64,000 nucleotides of DNA from Melitaea cinxia (taxonomy: Eukaryota; Arthropoda; Insecta; Lepidoptera; Nymphalidae), in contig NC_059402.1 of assembly GCF_905220565.1 (NCBI RefSeq), forward strand, positions 9,673,501 to 9,737,500, given 5' to 3'. Both the position numbers and the translations under genes were made by a program. Positions 19,758 through 33,284 of the stretch are shown piece by piece. The notes under the pieces were generated by a model, which saw only the letters and a list, made by a program, of their open reading frames with translations, did not search any database and was not told the origin of the DNA. Positions within the stretch are counted from its first letter, which is position 1; every line of letters starts with the position of its first letter.

Positions 19758-19976
19758 TAAACTCAAACTGAAATTATTTAAAACGGGATATTTACCACCT
19801 TATACTCGCGACAGAACGCATTACATGCCCCGACTGGTATGAGAAGCAATTGAAATTACTAAAAATAGTAATTGCTATTGCTGCAGTTAATAATAAAAAC
19901 ACGGTAAATATCCCGTTTTAAATAATTTTAGCAATGAAAATAACCATGTTAATTTAAAATTTTAAACTCAAACTGA
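19758..19976. mobile_element. Hairpin element with 26-bp perfect inverted repeats and 14-bp flanking duplication
   Basis: 19771-19796 and 19903-19928 are perfect reverse complements (core AAAACGGGATATTTACC). The 14-bp word TAAACTCAAACTGA occurs at 19758-19771 and 19963-19976, leaving a 34-nt tail (19929-19962) between the right arm and the right duplication. No coding capacity. Confidence 0.75.
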
Positions 19977-22560
19977 TTGAGACTGCGATAAAAGAAAATT
20001 ACAGTTCATTTTTATACAGATTAATACAATTACATTAGGCATACGCTGTCTTATATCTGAAAGTAATTTAATTAAAATAAGTTAAAATTATAGAGATTTG
20101 AATACGTATGTCTTTACCAATAATAACACTAATGAAAAATAAATGTATGTAATTCTGTACATGAAACGAAAGCACTTATTTGGAATAAAGTAACGTGTAT
20201 CAATAAATTGAAAATATTAGAAACTGATTTCAATAATTCTTACACCATAAGAAAGCTATTATTATCCAACAGTTATTTGAACTCGGCAGAAACGGAAAAA
20301 TCAGTAGACATATGTGTAAAGTGTAATTTGACTAATATAAATATAACGCAAAACAGAAACAGTGAAGAGCGTCTTATGTGTTATAAGCCTAATCTTCCCC
20401 TCCTTACCTTCCCCTACCTTACCTATTCCCGATCCGCTGTGGATCGGCGTACGTAATTTTCTGCTGACAAATTCAGGTTTTTTTTTGCGTTGTTTTCTTT
20501 TTTGACGAAACGGAATGAATTTCAACCTCGATGCTTGAAAACATAAGTGATGTTTGTTTAGATTCGAAATCAGAATCATTATAATTAAAATCCGTTAACT
20601 TACAATGGCACAAATATATGCAGTTGTTAGTTACCGGTGCAGTACTTAATTATAATACATGTAAATAACAAAAATTGGTAACAAAAGTTGCCTGGAAGAG
20701 ATCGATATAAACGATAAGGCCGCCTTTGCATACATTATTTGTTTTTGTATCAAATTGTTCTAAAATGTATCTTCTTTTTTTGTGTGCTTAGTTAGCTTAA
20801 TATAAATACAAAAATAAATAAAAAATTTAAAAACAAAATAAAATAACAAAAAGACACTATAGTCACCATTTATTAACCAGCGGATGTTACAATACATTGT
20901 ATTCAACCGCTTATTAATATGTTTTTTTTTATAAATAAATAAAATGTTACGTGCGGCCTCGTTCCCAATCAAAATAAATATTTTTAATTCAGGTGTTATT
21001 TTATGTTTAAGTAATATACAACGTATAGCTAATGGACTTAATTATTGCTGGCGTCTGTTTTTAAGATAAATAAATTAAAAAAGGAAATATGAATTTACTA
21101 TATTTGAAAATAAATTGATGTTTCATTTAATATCAATAGTGCAATACAACGGTCTTAAAAAAAATTTGTACGTGGGATCACAAAAATACCCCATTACTTT
21201 ACTGTCAAACTTTCAAATATTTGATTTAACACTACAAACATGTATAGTGCCTGAAATAGTTTTTTTTTTTTTTTTTTTGTTCTGTATGGATATTTTATGG
21301 AAAAACGGAACAACAGCGGCCGGTGTATTCAAATATTGGAGTTCGATATCTCTGTAAATTATTGGTAAACGATACGAGAAAAATAATCTATATTCATTGA
21401 AAAAAAAAAAAGTACGAGTTATTCGTTTTGATATTTCAAATTATTGATCATTATCCAGACTATGTAAGAAACCATACTAAATGTTGAAAACGTCTTATCT
21501 ACTTAGTGATCGTTACTCCGTTTTATTGTACGCTGTAAGACTTTATGACTATAATATCTATATAAAAGCCGTTCAATTATTATAAGTGCCACAAATAACA
21601 TATGTTTTTCTCGTAGCAACCACAGTAATAAAATATATCCAAAAATTCGAAATACTATTTTCGTAAGTACAACTTTTTTATTAACATCGAAGATCGAACT
21701 ATTATAAATAAAGACTATGTTGCGACTGAATTGAAACAATAAAACGCCACCCTGAATGCCACCGTGGTAGACTACTTATTTCGCTGGAACGGTGAAAATC
21801 GAGTTTCGAGTATTCCGTATAGTGGCAACGTCAGCATATTGCCCCGGCCACGTTCCACTTGTATTATGAAGTCCTATTTTGCAGTGACATTTTTCGTTCA
21901 CGAGCGGCGATTGGATTTTTGAAATGTGTAAATTCGATAAAACACGGACATAGAATGTGTAAGTTTCGAATTTCTCAGCGGGTGCCCGATTTTATGGACG
22001 AGATTTTGTTTTAACTTCACAACAGTGTTGCCAAAAGATAAGTACATTTTGCGACCGGAATAGTAAAGAAATAAGTGATTTCATCGCTGTAGAGCCGAGA
22101 TAAAGTTATAAGGTAGAGCACGTTTTTGAAAGTAAAAAATATAAACGTGAAAATAAAGATCAATTTTCATTTTATTTAAAAATGTGTTATTTAAATAAAA
22201 ACGTAACATAAATCATGTCAAGTACCTTGTTTAAATTATTTACTTAAATTAAACCCGAAGACCCACACCGTTATAACTGGGTTACGTATGTAAGTTAAAT
22301 GTTTCACATGTCCGTAGCGAAGTCATTAAAATGATTTAACGATCCATTCGAATATTGATTTCATATTCGTGTCTGAGTTATAAAGCGTTATTTTATTTGT
22401 AATGCAACTACGTGGATAATTTTTAAGCTTATCATTTCCTGGATAATCCATCAAATGTGTCGCAGAGGCGTTTTTGTAAAATATAAAATTGTACAGGCGG
22501 TGAACAACTGTACATCGTGTAATGATAAATTGTGTCGTAAATGTATGCTTTAACAATACA
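19977..22560. other. No confirmed gene; retroposon scrap and one GC-richer island
   Basis: 20685-20745 carries GCCTGGAAGAGATCGATATA, a LINE 3' untranslated tail (compare 39568). 21735-22110 is unusually GC-rich and unique for this window (see findings). Frames of 70-92 codons show no domain. Confidence 0.45.
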
Positions 22561-22987
22561 AAGAATAATTTGTAGATACAAAAAAATATGACGTGTTTTT
22601 TTTTTTTTTTTTGTAGAATTGGATCTAAAATACGTATATCATTTCACTTCGGTGCGGAAAAGAAGAAAAAATGATGAAAGTTTTTCTGTTATATTTTACA
22701 CAAAAACTCAAATAATACATACGTTTTTTTTTTTTAATTTATAAATTTTGATCCACGGGCTCAAAATGCCCGTGCCTTTGTTTATCATGCATGCATTATA
22801 ATACCACAGGCGATTTTTCTACTTATTATACTACAGATCAACAGTCCTGTGACTGCCTAGTAAAACTAGGACGTGGTCCGACGCCGACGGTTTTTTTTTC
22901 CTTACTAAACACTGTTTATGCAGAAGTATACACATAATTGCTTTCTAATTTCTAACATTATTATTTTTCTTATCTATGTCTATATTT

Positions 22988-23080
22988 ACACTTATTTGCT
23001 AGTTATCATATATGTACACTTATTTCCTAGTTACCATATATGTACACTTATGTTCTACTTACAATGTACACTTAACCTAT
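22988..23080 (+). repeat. 28-bp minisatellite, about 3.5 units
   Basis: ACACTTATTTGCTAGTTATC begins at 22988 and recurs at 23016 and 23044, with a shortened last unit. A (TA)n run follows at 23108-23123. Confidence 0.75.
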
Positions 23081-23242
23081 GTTACTGTTAGTAAGGTTTT
23101 TTTTTCTTATATATATATATATTATTTAAAAGGTCATTAATCAAATTTATATAAAAAGTAAAGATAATATTAATAATCAAACTTAGCTTAACTAAAATTT
23201 AAATAATTATATCAATTGATATAAAATACATACGTTTAAATG

Positions 23243-23858
23243 TTTTAACCGACTTCCAAAAAAGGAGGAGGTTCTCAATTCGACTGTATTTTTTTTTTTA
23301 ATGTATGTTACATCAGAACTTTTGACCGGGTAGACCGATTTCGACAAATTTTGTTTTAATCGAAAGTTGGTGTGTGCTAATTGGTCTCATTTAAATTTAT
23401 TTGAGATCTAACAACTACTTTTCGAGTTATATCCAATAATGCGTTTTTACTTGACGCTTTTTTCGTCGACCTACGTTGTATTATACCACATAACTTTCTA
23501 CTGGATGTACCGATTTTGATAATTGTTTTTTTTTTGTTGGAAAGGGGATATCTCTAGTTTGGTACTGTGATAAGGAAACCAGGATCTGATGATGGATCCT
23601 AGAGAAATCGAGGGAAACTCTCGAAAATCCGCAATAACTTTTTACTGGGTGTACCGATTTTGATAATTTTTAATTTAATCGAAAGCTGATGTTTATCATG
23701 TGGTCACATATAAAAATTTATCGAGATCTGATAACTACTTTTTGAGTAATCTTTGATAACGCGTAGTTGCTTGACTATTTTTTCGTCGATCTGCGTTGTA
23801 TTACTTGTCGATGTAATTGAAGTCGGTTTTTTTTTTCGTTTGCGAGCAAACACAATTA
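23243..23858 (+). repeat. AACCGACTTC-ended interspersed element, copy 1
   Basis: Begins TTTTAACCGACTTCCAAAAA and ends GAAGTCGG plus a T-run and CGTTTGCGAGCAAACACAAT; the ends are inverted repeats of each other (AACCGACTTC/GAAGTCGGTT). The interior has two diverged copies of an ACCGATTTTGATAATT module. Related copies lie at 26275, 27236, 34074 and 52145. A common lepidopteran non-autonomous element. Confidence 0.75.
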
Positions 23859-26274
23859 TTAACTTGAAAAGTCACGGAGAGTTTATTCACATTCTCATGC
23901 TTCTCTAGCCTCTGTTTAGTTATTTGTAATCAAAAGCTATTAAATAAATCTTTAGTTTCCTACTTTAGAAATTCGAGTAAGAATCTTTTACAAATTTTTC
24001 TTCCATTTGATTTCTTTGGGGTGAAATATTAAAACCTAAAAGTAAAGAATGTGTATTCTTTGAATTTCTAAAATAGAGGACTTTCGTACAAATTGTTTCA
24101 TCTTATTTATTTTATTATTTTTGAATTGACTGTGAAACTACTAAGAAAAAAGTCTATTTGTTAAGCTTCTATATAGGATGCAAGCAGGCTATTATGGCTA
24201 AGAATAACTTGCCGATGAGCATCTGTAACAAATAGGTTTGGTGATGTATTGCCGGCTTTGAGGGAATGAGAACACAATGTTTAAAAATTACTCTGTAATA
24301 TAACGCTTCAACATAACTCAGAATTGACATAATTAAATATTTCTATTATAGATTTAAATAATGTCAGAAATCTACTTAAAGTAATAAAAAGCCGTATTAA
24401 TTTTTGAACATCGGATACCTTACGTTGATTCAACAAAGAATTCTGTAATACATGAAATTTTCCGGTGCTATGAAAACGTTACGTGATCTCCGGCGAGACC
24501 AACAGTACACCGGACCAAAGCACCCCTATTACCCGAATGGACCCGATCCTTTGTTTTATTTTATGAAAATCATTGCATTCATTTTCTGCGAAACAAGCTC
24601 CGAAAAATAATGTGTTTGTTAATTATTAAAAAAAAATACAATACAGTACAATAACATATTTATACAATGCAATAAAAAAATATTACGTGATTGCAATTTA
24701 ACAAAATTGCTATAATTAAAAAAAAATTATACATTGACCGATTGCAATGCTTATAATGTTTGTCATAAAGATAGTCCAAAAAAAATATTTTTTTCGGATA
24801 ATTTATATGAAAATCTTACAAAAAACAACAATATCACAATGGACAAAGATATCGTCCGACAAACGAAAACAAAAAGTTATGACATTCGAATCGAGAAGTT
24901 TTATTCAGTAAAAAAAAAAAAAACAAAAAGACACATTTTTGCTTGATTTATATTATCAGAATTTGAATACCATCGTTAAAGAATTCAAATCACAGCCTTG
25001 AATAAATTTAACTCGCAATTTCAAACAAAGTTAAAATACAATATGATTTTCAAATACCTTCGTTATCAATTTGTTCATGATTACGAAAACTTGGATTAAT
25101 ATTTAACGTCAAAATTATATCAGATTATAATTTTAATTCTTTGAGTTGCTTGACGGTGTATAATTAACTTTAGTTTAATACTTTATCAGTGTGCAAGTAG
25201 TTTATTTAAAGAGAATATGATTGATAGACATAGTTTTCTCAGAAATATGTTGAAAAGCAATCTCGGAAAAATCAAGTTTTAATAACAATTTTAGTTATAC
25301 AAATTGACGTTACCCTTATTCAAAAAAATAATTGCATATGTTTTTATTCGTACGTTCGCCGATACGTTCATCAATTGTGTACAGATTCTGAAGAACCTTT
25401 TGTTCGAAAGGGCAAGTTAGTATGTATGACATTTATAATTGTACCCGTCCCTTGCCTAAAATCGATTCTACATTGAAATAGTAGTTAAAAAAAATAAACT
25501 ACATGTTTATTTATTTCAATCGGGCTTTTGAAAATTGGTTTTATATTTGAGTCAAAATACTAAATCAATTTTATGCAAGTTGAAATTCGATGAAAGTCAA
25601 CCTATAATTTACAAATTGTATAATATACTATTATTGAGCGTAATTACATTTTTTTTTTCGCTAATATAAAAAATATAGCCGGGCCAATTAAAAGCAAAAT
25701 ATACATATATATTCATATATTTGTGCTATGACAACTAGTGTCAATAACAGAATGTTTTTCTAAGCACTATCCACTCAACGCTAATGAGGCCGTTCGACTA
25801 TTAAGCTATTTAGTAATTAGGTGCTAGCGAGGCTACGAATGAACTGCATTGAATGAAGCTACTCGGTTAAAACTATTTTTTAATTAAAATTGGAAAAAAA
25901 TTCGATAATCAATCCTCGCTATTCAAGCTAAACCAGCGCTTCTAATATTAATGTATTTTTAATTAACATTCGATAAATATAGGTTAAACGAAATATAAAT
26001 ATAAATAAAGGTACGATGACGCGTTGGCTCTGGTGGTTATGGCTACGATCCCAGCAGTGGGATATTACAGGCTGAAGCCAAATATCGTTAATAAGTATTT
26101 ATTTTAAAAAAATGTGTTTTGATGACAAAATAATCGTAATTTTTGAAAATCGTTATCTATATAACAATATGAAATGATACTTTCAAAATGTTAATTTTTA
26201 ACATTAATAGTGTACAAAAAAGTTAGTTAATAACTATTGGTAAGTTAAACTAATCCAATAGGCTAATTCTTCTA
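23859..26274. other. No gene seen
   Basis: AT-rich DNA. The block 24460-24545 is somewhat GC-richer and unique. A 70-codon frame at 24734 is Lys/Asn-rich low complexity. A SINE tail (CAGCAGTGGGATATTACAGG) lies at 26052-26071. Confidence 0.5.
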
Positions 26275-26741
26275 ATAATTGTGTTTGCTCGCAAACGAAA
26301 AAAAGAACCCGACTTCAATTACATCGATAGTAATACAACGTAAGTAGCCGAAAAAATAGTCAAGTAAATACGCGTTATCAAAGATTATGTCTTAATAAAA
26401 TCTCAATAAAATTTGAATTGGAATACAAGACAAGTATCAGGTTTCGAATAAAACAAGAACCATTAAAATCGCTATACTCACTGAAAATTTATGCGGTATA
26501 ATACAAGGTAGGTCGACGAAAAAATAGTCAAGTAAATACGCGTTATTAAACATAATTCTAAAAGTACTTGTTAGATCGCGATTAAATTTAAATGGGGTCT
26601 CATTTAAATTTAATTTCGATCACGACATGACCATGATATGCACCGCCTTTCAATTAAAATAAAAATCATCGAAATCGGTCCACCCACTCAATAGTTCTGA
26701 GGTAACATCCAAAAATAAACAATTCTTTGGAAGTCAGTTAA
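26275..26741 (-). repeat. AACCGACTTC-ended element, copy 2, internally deleted
   Basis: Starts TGTGTTTGCTCGCAAACGAA and ends TTTGGAAGTCAGTTAATAAA, the reverse orientation of copy 1, with modules rearranged inside. Confidence 0.65.
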
Positions 26742-26847
26742 TAAAGCTACGCTACTCCTAAAACATCTTTCGACTTTCGAGCTGTGTCATATTTTTTTTA
26801 TTATATGATATTATAATATCAAGATGGGCAATTTTATATTATTACTA

Positions 26848-27123
26848 GCTTACTCGGCAAACGTTGTCTTGCCGCTAAACGCTATTTAAAAATAGGGGTT
26901 GGTTCAACGCAAAATCATAATAAAATAAAGAATAAATAATTTAACTAAAATTTAAAAAAAAAATAGGCGTGGACTACCCTTATCATTTACGGTGATGAAA
27001 AATAGATGTTGTTCGATTCTCAGATCTACCCAATATGCACACGAAATTTCATGAGAATCGGTCAAGCCGTTTCGGAGTAGTTCAATTATAAACACCGCGA
27101 CACGAGAATTTTATACATTAGAT
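26848..27123 (+). repeat. Interspersed repeat family B, copy 2
   Basis: Aligns with 7702-7943 and, unlike it, retains the end CACCGCGACACGAGAATTTT. Its left end reads CTTACTCGGCAAACGTTGTC. Confidence 0.7.
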
Positions 27124-27235
27124 TAATATAAGCATTTGAGTGTGAAGCGTTTATTTATTTTTTATTATTTATATATGTATATGTATATGTACACACAACA
27201 TATATTTATATTAATAATAAATACATATACGTCAA

Positions 27236-27560
27236 ATAGTAGACGAAAAAATAGTCAAGTAAATACGCGTTATCAAAGATTACTCAAAAAATTGTAATTA
27301 GATCTCGATGAAATTTAAATGTGAATACATGATAAACACTGGCTTTCGATTAAATTAAAAATCATCCAAATCGGTATACCCAGTAAAAAGTTATGTGGTA
27401 TAATACAACGTAGGTCGACGAAAAATAGCCAAGTAAAAATGTATTATTAGATATAACTCGTAAAGTGGTTGTTAGATCTCAAATTAATTTAAATGGGACT
27501 AAATGACACACACCTAGTCAAATGTTCTGAAGCAACATACATTTAAAAAAAAGTCAATAT
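27236..27560 (-). repeat. AACCGACTTC-family fragment, copy 3
   Basis: Contains GTAGACGAAAAAATAGTCAA, ACGCGTTATCAAAGATTA and ATACAACGTAGGTCGACGAA as in copy 2; both ends are missing. Confidence 0.55.
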
Positions 27561-28740
27561 ATAGGTACAAATAGATTCCAATCGATCGATATTCGGTCGA
27601 AACGCTCCAGTTTGTTCAAAGCTTGTTAGCGAACTGCAAACTTCGCGGAACAGTTATCTAGACATTTGAAATATCTTACTTAATGCCTTCAATGTTTCTC
27701 ATTGGACAAAACGATGGTAAAGTTTATTTTGGTTGGATAATCGATTTGTGCAAATAAGATATTCATGCCAAAACTATAACAAGTCCTTTAACGTAAGGTC
27801 ATCTGAGTGCCTAGTGCGAGTTTTATTCACAGAAACATGACAGAAACGCGTTTATACGTGAAGATTATTTTGTATGGGAATTTAAAAAGTGCAGCCTAGA
27901 CGATAAATAATAGAATACGATACAATCGATACAGAGTCATCTAGCGACAAACGTGAGAACTAGGTTGAAATCCCGAATTTCCCATACAAAATGAAGTTAA
28001 AATTTACGTCCGTTATTGCGAGACGGATTAAACAAAACTCGCACTGGGCACTCTTGATGTTATCAAAAACTAGGTATGCTTTTTTGTATCCGTCAATCTG
28101 AGAAAAAAAGTCACTTGTTTTCTCACATTTTTTATCCAACTTGATAATGTTTTATAACTCATCTGTCATCAAAATATGTACAAAACTATTTTGTATATAT
28201 TTTTGAAATATATGCTTGTATAATGTCTTACTTTGATTAACATACATTCCTTATCATATTTGTTTGCATGACCACTATACTATTACTTGTAGCTAAAAAT
28301 GTATTTAGAAAGTTTACTAAAAATTTCAGATGTATAATCAAATATTACTTTCAAATAAACAAATAAACTTCTCCGATTGGTAATATTATTTGTACGAGTA
28401 AATACATCGTATAAAATATAGTATGGAAGAATAAATTTTATTACTCCGATATCTTTTGACTAAGATTTACTACCTTTTGTGGGAAAAGATTGGCATCAAT
28501 GTCCATTTATAACGCTTTTCTGTTCAGTTTTATTTCCATGATTATTCACAAAAAAGGTATAATACAATAAACGATAAAAATGTGAGAATTACGAATATAC
28601 TTATATATGCAACTAACTATACACTGCGCGCGTTGCTGTGCTTTTTTTGTCATACCAACTCAGAAACCTTTTTGGGATCATGCACAATAATTTGATGAAA
28701 ATCATGACATGATCAAATGCATAGTTTACGATTTACATAA
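27561..28740. other. No gene seen
   Basis: AT-rich intergenic DNA; no frame with domain content. Confidence 0.5.
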
Positions 28741-29126
28741 CGATAGCAGCGCCACCTAACGGGTCCAATTGAGATAAACACTACCATATCTTCCAAGTCA
28801 GACCAAATTACAGATGCTTACAAAACTTGATAAAAATTGGTTCAGTAGTTTCGGAGCTACATACCGATAGCAGCGCCATCTACAGGGTCAAATTGAGATA
28901 AAAACTACCCTATCTCCCAAGTTGGACCAAATTATAGTTGCTTACAAAATTTTATAAAAATTGGTTCAGTAGTTTCGGAGTTACATACCGATAGCAGCGC
29001 CACCTGCCGGGTCCAATCGAGATACAATCAAATCAATCAATCTCCCAAGTTAAACCAAATTACAGATGACACAAAATGACATAAAATTTGATAAAAATTG
29101 GTTTTGTAGTTTCGAAGTTACAAACA
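28741..29126 (+). repeat. 124-bp tandem repeat, about three units
   Basis: CGATAGCAGCGCCAYCT recurs at 28741, 28865 and 28989, each followed by GAGATA, ACCAAATTA, TTGGTTCAGTAGTTTCGGAG and a short link. The block continues to 29280 as a related interspersed repeat that ends with GATAGATAGATA. Confidence 0.8.
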
Positions 29127-29289
29127 TTTAAAATTTTCATTGTTAGGAATTTCTTAAAATCCGTTCTTAGCTGACCTCCCTCGGCGAAAGGAATATTCCT
29201 ACTAAATTTCAAGTCTCTACGCCTTATGGTTCCAGAGATATGGTGATGAATCAATATAAAGGTGGAAATCTCTTATATAGATAGATAGA

Positions 29290-32200
29290 TACATAAGATT
29301 ATTTATTATTATAAATTTGAGGAAGCATGTCTTCTAAACAGCCCAATTGGTGATAATTTGTCATATTATACATAAAATTTATAATTTATAATTAATAAAT
29401 AATACTCAATCTTATTTCGGGTTGTCTGGAAGAAATGGCTAACTAGCTATAAGCCCGCCTCTTGTACTACACATTTTTAAGTTGTCTGTATTATTATTAT
29501 TTTGTATTTGAATATTGTGGTGTACAAATAAAGAGTAAATAAATAAATAGATAAATTTATCACAAAGAAAGAAGCCCATGTCTAGTAATGGGACCTTACA
29601 GGCTTCAGCATCAAGCAAGTATCATCAAGACGTCTAAGACAAAAAAAAAAAAATATATAAAGGCGTCTAAGACAAGAAAAAAATATAAAGGTAACAACTA
29701 TGAATAATTATTTGAGAGTAAAATTTGTAATTATCAAAATCTAAAGTATTATAATAAAAATTAAGTAGCATTATGCAGAATAAACACTTTTGAATCATTT
29801 TACAAATTAAAATTATTCCTGTTTCAATTAATTATGATCATAGATTCTTCTATGTACAGACAGCGATCCGTTACATTTTTATTATATGTATTGATTAGTA
29901 ATACCTTACATGAAATATAGCGCCGCTAAATCCACGCATTCTTATTATTAATAAAATCTTGAACCGAATAATATATTTTAGTTATTACATACTTTTTAAT
30001 ATAAACATTTAAATTTATAACATAAATAAAAAGTAAATAATGTAAATAAACTTTATACATAGCCGTTCTTGATACTACGAAATGTACTTGAAACAAGCAC
30101 TGGCTACTGGGATGACATCAAAATTCCATCAAGAGGAAGGGGGGGCGCAGTTGATCTAAATTCGATGTGCGTGTGGCATTCGAGTCCATCGTTAGCGAAT
30201 ACGAAAAAAGAAAAGAAGCGATTTCTCGACATCAGGGGCAAAAGCTTTTATGGCCATTTTTTATACATTTTCATCATTGATAAAATATTAATAAATATAT
30301 ATGTATATATTATAAACAATAATTAATAAATAATTTTATTACAAAAAGTTCATATTGAAACAACCAGTGGATTCCTTCTGTTATATTAAAATATTCGAAT
30401 CTACGAGCATAAGATGCCATTCTTTTGGCCATACCCTCTGTGTATGATAGGAGTCATACAAAACGCTTTTGTATACGCTTAAGTCTTAAGTAGCACAGTG
30501 CGACCACCAGACCATACTGTAGTATTCTATATTGCTACGTCGAAGGCTATTTAAAAGAAGATTTTGGTTTTTGTTTGCTTAAAATTCCTGCAGTTTTTTA
30601 CAACAAAACCCAGCATGCTAGTAGCTTTTGGCATAACATTTTCAATGTACATTCGAGACGTTAATTGTTTGGTCCAAAACAAAAGATCCTTAACTTGAGC
30701 AACTTATATGTATAGCATGTTAAAAATTTCCGAATTTTTACGCCACGTGTGAACAATAATTTTTGAGGATTTAGCTTATTTTAACGTGTGATTTTAATAC
30801 CTTATCTTTCAAAATTGTCAATGATTATTTATCTACACGGCATATAATAGTAATGAAGGCCAGAATGCTAAAGATTAGACGCTAAAAAGAAAAAAAAAAG
30901 GCTATATTATTTATCAGTCACAAAGATATAGGTATAGGTACTCGAGCGCTGCAGATATAATAGTATATGCGCCCTACGTACTCCTGATGACGGAGAAATA
31001 TTAATCTGCCGGTTTGTGTGGTGTGGGAATGACAGCATGAAGGGGTAGAATTTTTTTTCAAACCAGATTTCAGGGAAGAACTACGAGAACATCGGAATAA
31101 AGCGTCTTTAGAGCATAAGTTTAAGGAAAAAAATTACGAATTCCTCGGTAAATGGGTTATCTAAAACAAAAATAATTTTTCAAGTAATTCTTGAGATCGG
31201 CACGCTTAAATGAACAATCCGAAAAATAACATTTTCAGCTTTATAATATTAATATAGGTAGATAATAATCTGACGAACTTGAGTTTTTCTAACAATCAAT
31301 TTATTTTACTAACCTGATCGGTTGCCTGAGACTAAAAGTATGGTTGGAGTATCTACTTTACAAAGCGATCCCCACCCACTATGTTATTCTTACGAACTCG
31401 AATCACTCTCAAAATCTCCGGTAGGGCTCCCGACTATAAGGGAACAAATCTATGTCCTTCATATCTCACGTTACTTTCAATTCGCAGACATGTTCTTCAG
31501 GATGAAAGAAATACTATAGTACAACTAACATAATTTTTTTAAATAATTTGTTGCTAACTTGCTACACTATATGTAGACCGATTTTATTATTAACTTTGCG
31601 TTTCTTTATATGTTATACATTACTATGTATAAAAATACCCTCTAACTGAACTGTCTAGACTTATACTCTATTATTTATAACTTACATTGTTAATATATTC
31701 TTGATGACACATAATTTTACGTACAAAAACACGATACTACCTAATTAAACTTCAGCTTTACCGGTCAGATTAAGAGCAAATTATCGAGAGGTTGACGCTT
31801 GGTTTAAACACACTTTTAAAACTTATTGTCAATATCGTGACAATGAAATAATTATAAATTGTGTTGTTTAAATCAAACATTTCACTGATTACATATTAAA
31901 ATTCGTAAAATTGCATTACATTTTCTTGCAATTATTTTACATTTAATTAAGTCTCAGAACTCAAATAGCAGAACATGCATTTCATTGCTTAATGACAGCT
32001 GTTTAAAATTGCATTATACAAAATTTTATAATTAATATCAAAAGTTGTAGTATGTTGTTCTCTAATCTATTAAATGATTAAAAGTACGATTCTAACTAAA
32101 ACTATACTATTCTTTTGGTTAGCTAAGTTTCGAAAAAGAAACGACCTTCGTCTATCTGTTTTCTTAATAAAAAAATTAATATCTACTTTGGTATAATAAA

Positions 32201-32489
32201 AAATAAGTCCCGAACAGGTTGGTTATAAAATTCCTGGCCAGCCATATGAAATTTCGCCCACCGCCAGTCCAATCAGATTTTTAGCATATAATCCTATATC
32301 ATCGTAGTCACAATACCAACAACAACACCGACCACATAATTATACAAACGCTTACATTTTCTACATTCTTCATACTGTCAGTTAGTATTAAATCTTTAAG
32401 CTCAATCGCAACACTGCAATATTCAATAAAATATATTTTTAAATTTTAATTAATATAACCTGACCAAAAACTGTACAACCAAACTTCTA
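29290..32489. other. No confirmed gene; scattered retroposon tails
   Basis: 29400-29550 carries a LINE 3' end (GTGTACAAATAAAGAGTAAA); 29570-29612 a SINE tail; 31220-31262 the end of a repeat shared with 38080-38107. Frames at 30069 (85 codons) and 31322 (65 codons) have no recognisable domain, splice context or partner exons. Confidence 0.5.
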
Positions 32490-32790
32490 ATATATAAAAT
32501 TCTCGTGTCGCGGTGTTTGTTGCCAAACTCCTCCGAAACAGCTGGACTAATTTTTATGAAACTTTGTGTACATATTGGGTAGTCTGAGAATTGACCAACA
32601 TCTATTTTTATACCCTATATGATAAGGATGATCCACTTCTAAATATATATCTTTTTTGACAACATCTTGTATTTTTATTTTATTATGATTTGGCATTGAA
32701 AAATAATACAACCCTAAATTTTCACCATTCTACCACCAACCCCCATTTGAAACGTTTAGCGGCAAGATTACGTTTGCCGGGTCAATAAAT
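32490..32790 (-). repeat. Interspersed repeat family B, copy 3
   Basis: Reverse orientation: AAAATTCTCGTGTCGCGGTG at the left end, ATATTGGGTAGTCTGAGAAT inside, ending near GCCGGGTCAATAA. Confidence 0.65.
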
Positions 32791-32964
32791 AATATCTTTT
32801 GACTGTTAAGCACGTAGCTGAAGGTCGTTTCTGGTTCAGATCTCCATCTATATATTTCACTATCGATTTCGATTTAATTAATCACTTACCATCAGGTGAG
32901 CCGTACGCTTCTTTGCCGACCTAGTTATATATATTTAAAAAAAATACGGTAGACATATTAAGTT

Positions 32965-33236
32965 TGACGATGACGAGAGAGCTTAATCTACCACACTGCT
33001 CCACTACGGATTGGGGGATATATTCCCTACTGTGAGTAACGATCGCTATCAGGTATATATGATAATTAACGAGGACCGACAGCTTAACATACTCTCCGAG
33101 GCACGGTTGGGAGACCCACAAGGACAGACAGCCAGACTGGAAATAAATAGTTGTAAAACACAAAATACACTCCGAGCGGGAACCGAATACGAAACCGCCG
33201 ATGTTTAGGCGCTGCCACGTACCAGAGCGGTCGTAG
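32965..33236 (-). repeat. Full-length-looking tRNA-headed SINE, with another element's tail at 32878-32935
   Basis: Read on the minus strand: a tRNA-like head (GCTCTGGTACGTGGCAGCGC, B-box-like ATTCGGTTCCC), a body with GGTCTCCCAACCGTGCCTCG and GATAGCGATCGTTACTCACA, then GGAGCAGTGTGGTAGATTAA. Fragments of the same family lie at 7253, 15942, 26040 and 39254. Next to it, 32878-32935 is the separate ACCATCAGGTGAGCCG tail also seen at 42815. Confidence 0.65.
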
Positions 33237-33284
33237 TTTGACAATAATACTATTGACAAACTTAATTCTAATATTAAAACAAAT

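Noticed and set aside
28741..29126. CRISPR-like array
   Set aside because: Whole 124-bp units are repeated, including the 'spacers'; this is a eukaryotic tandem repeat.
30069..30326. 85-codon frame as an exon
   Set aside because: No recognised domain, no paired splice partner; the end is low-complexity Ile/Asn.
31322..31519. 65-codon frame with a mixed composition
   Set aside because: Composition is somewhat protein-like, but without homology, splice context or neighbours it cannot be supported.
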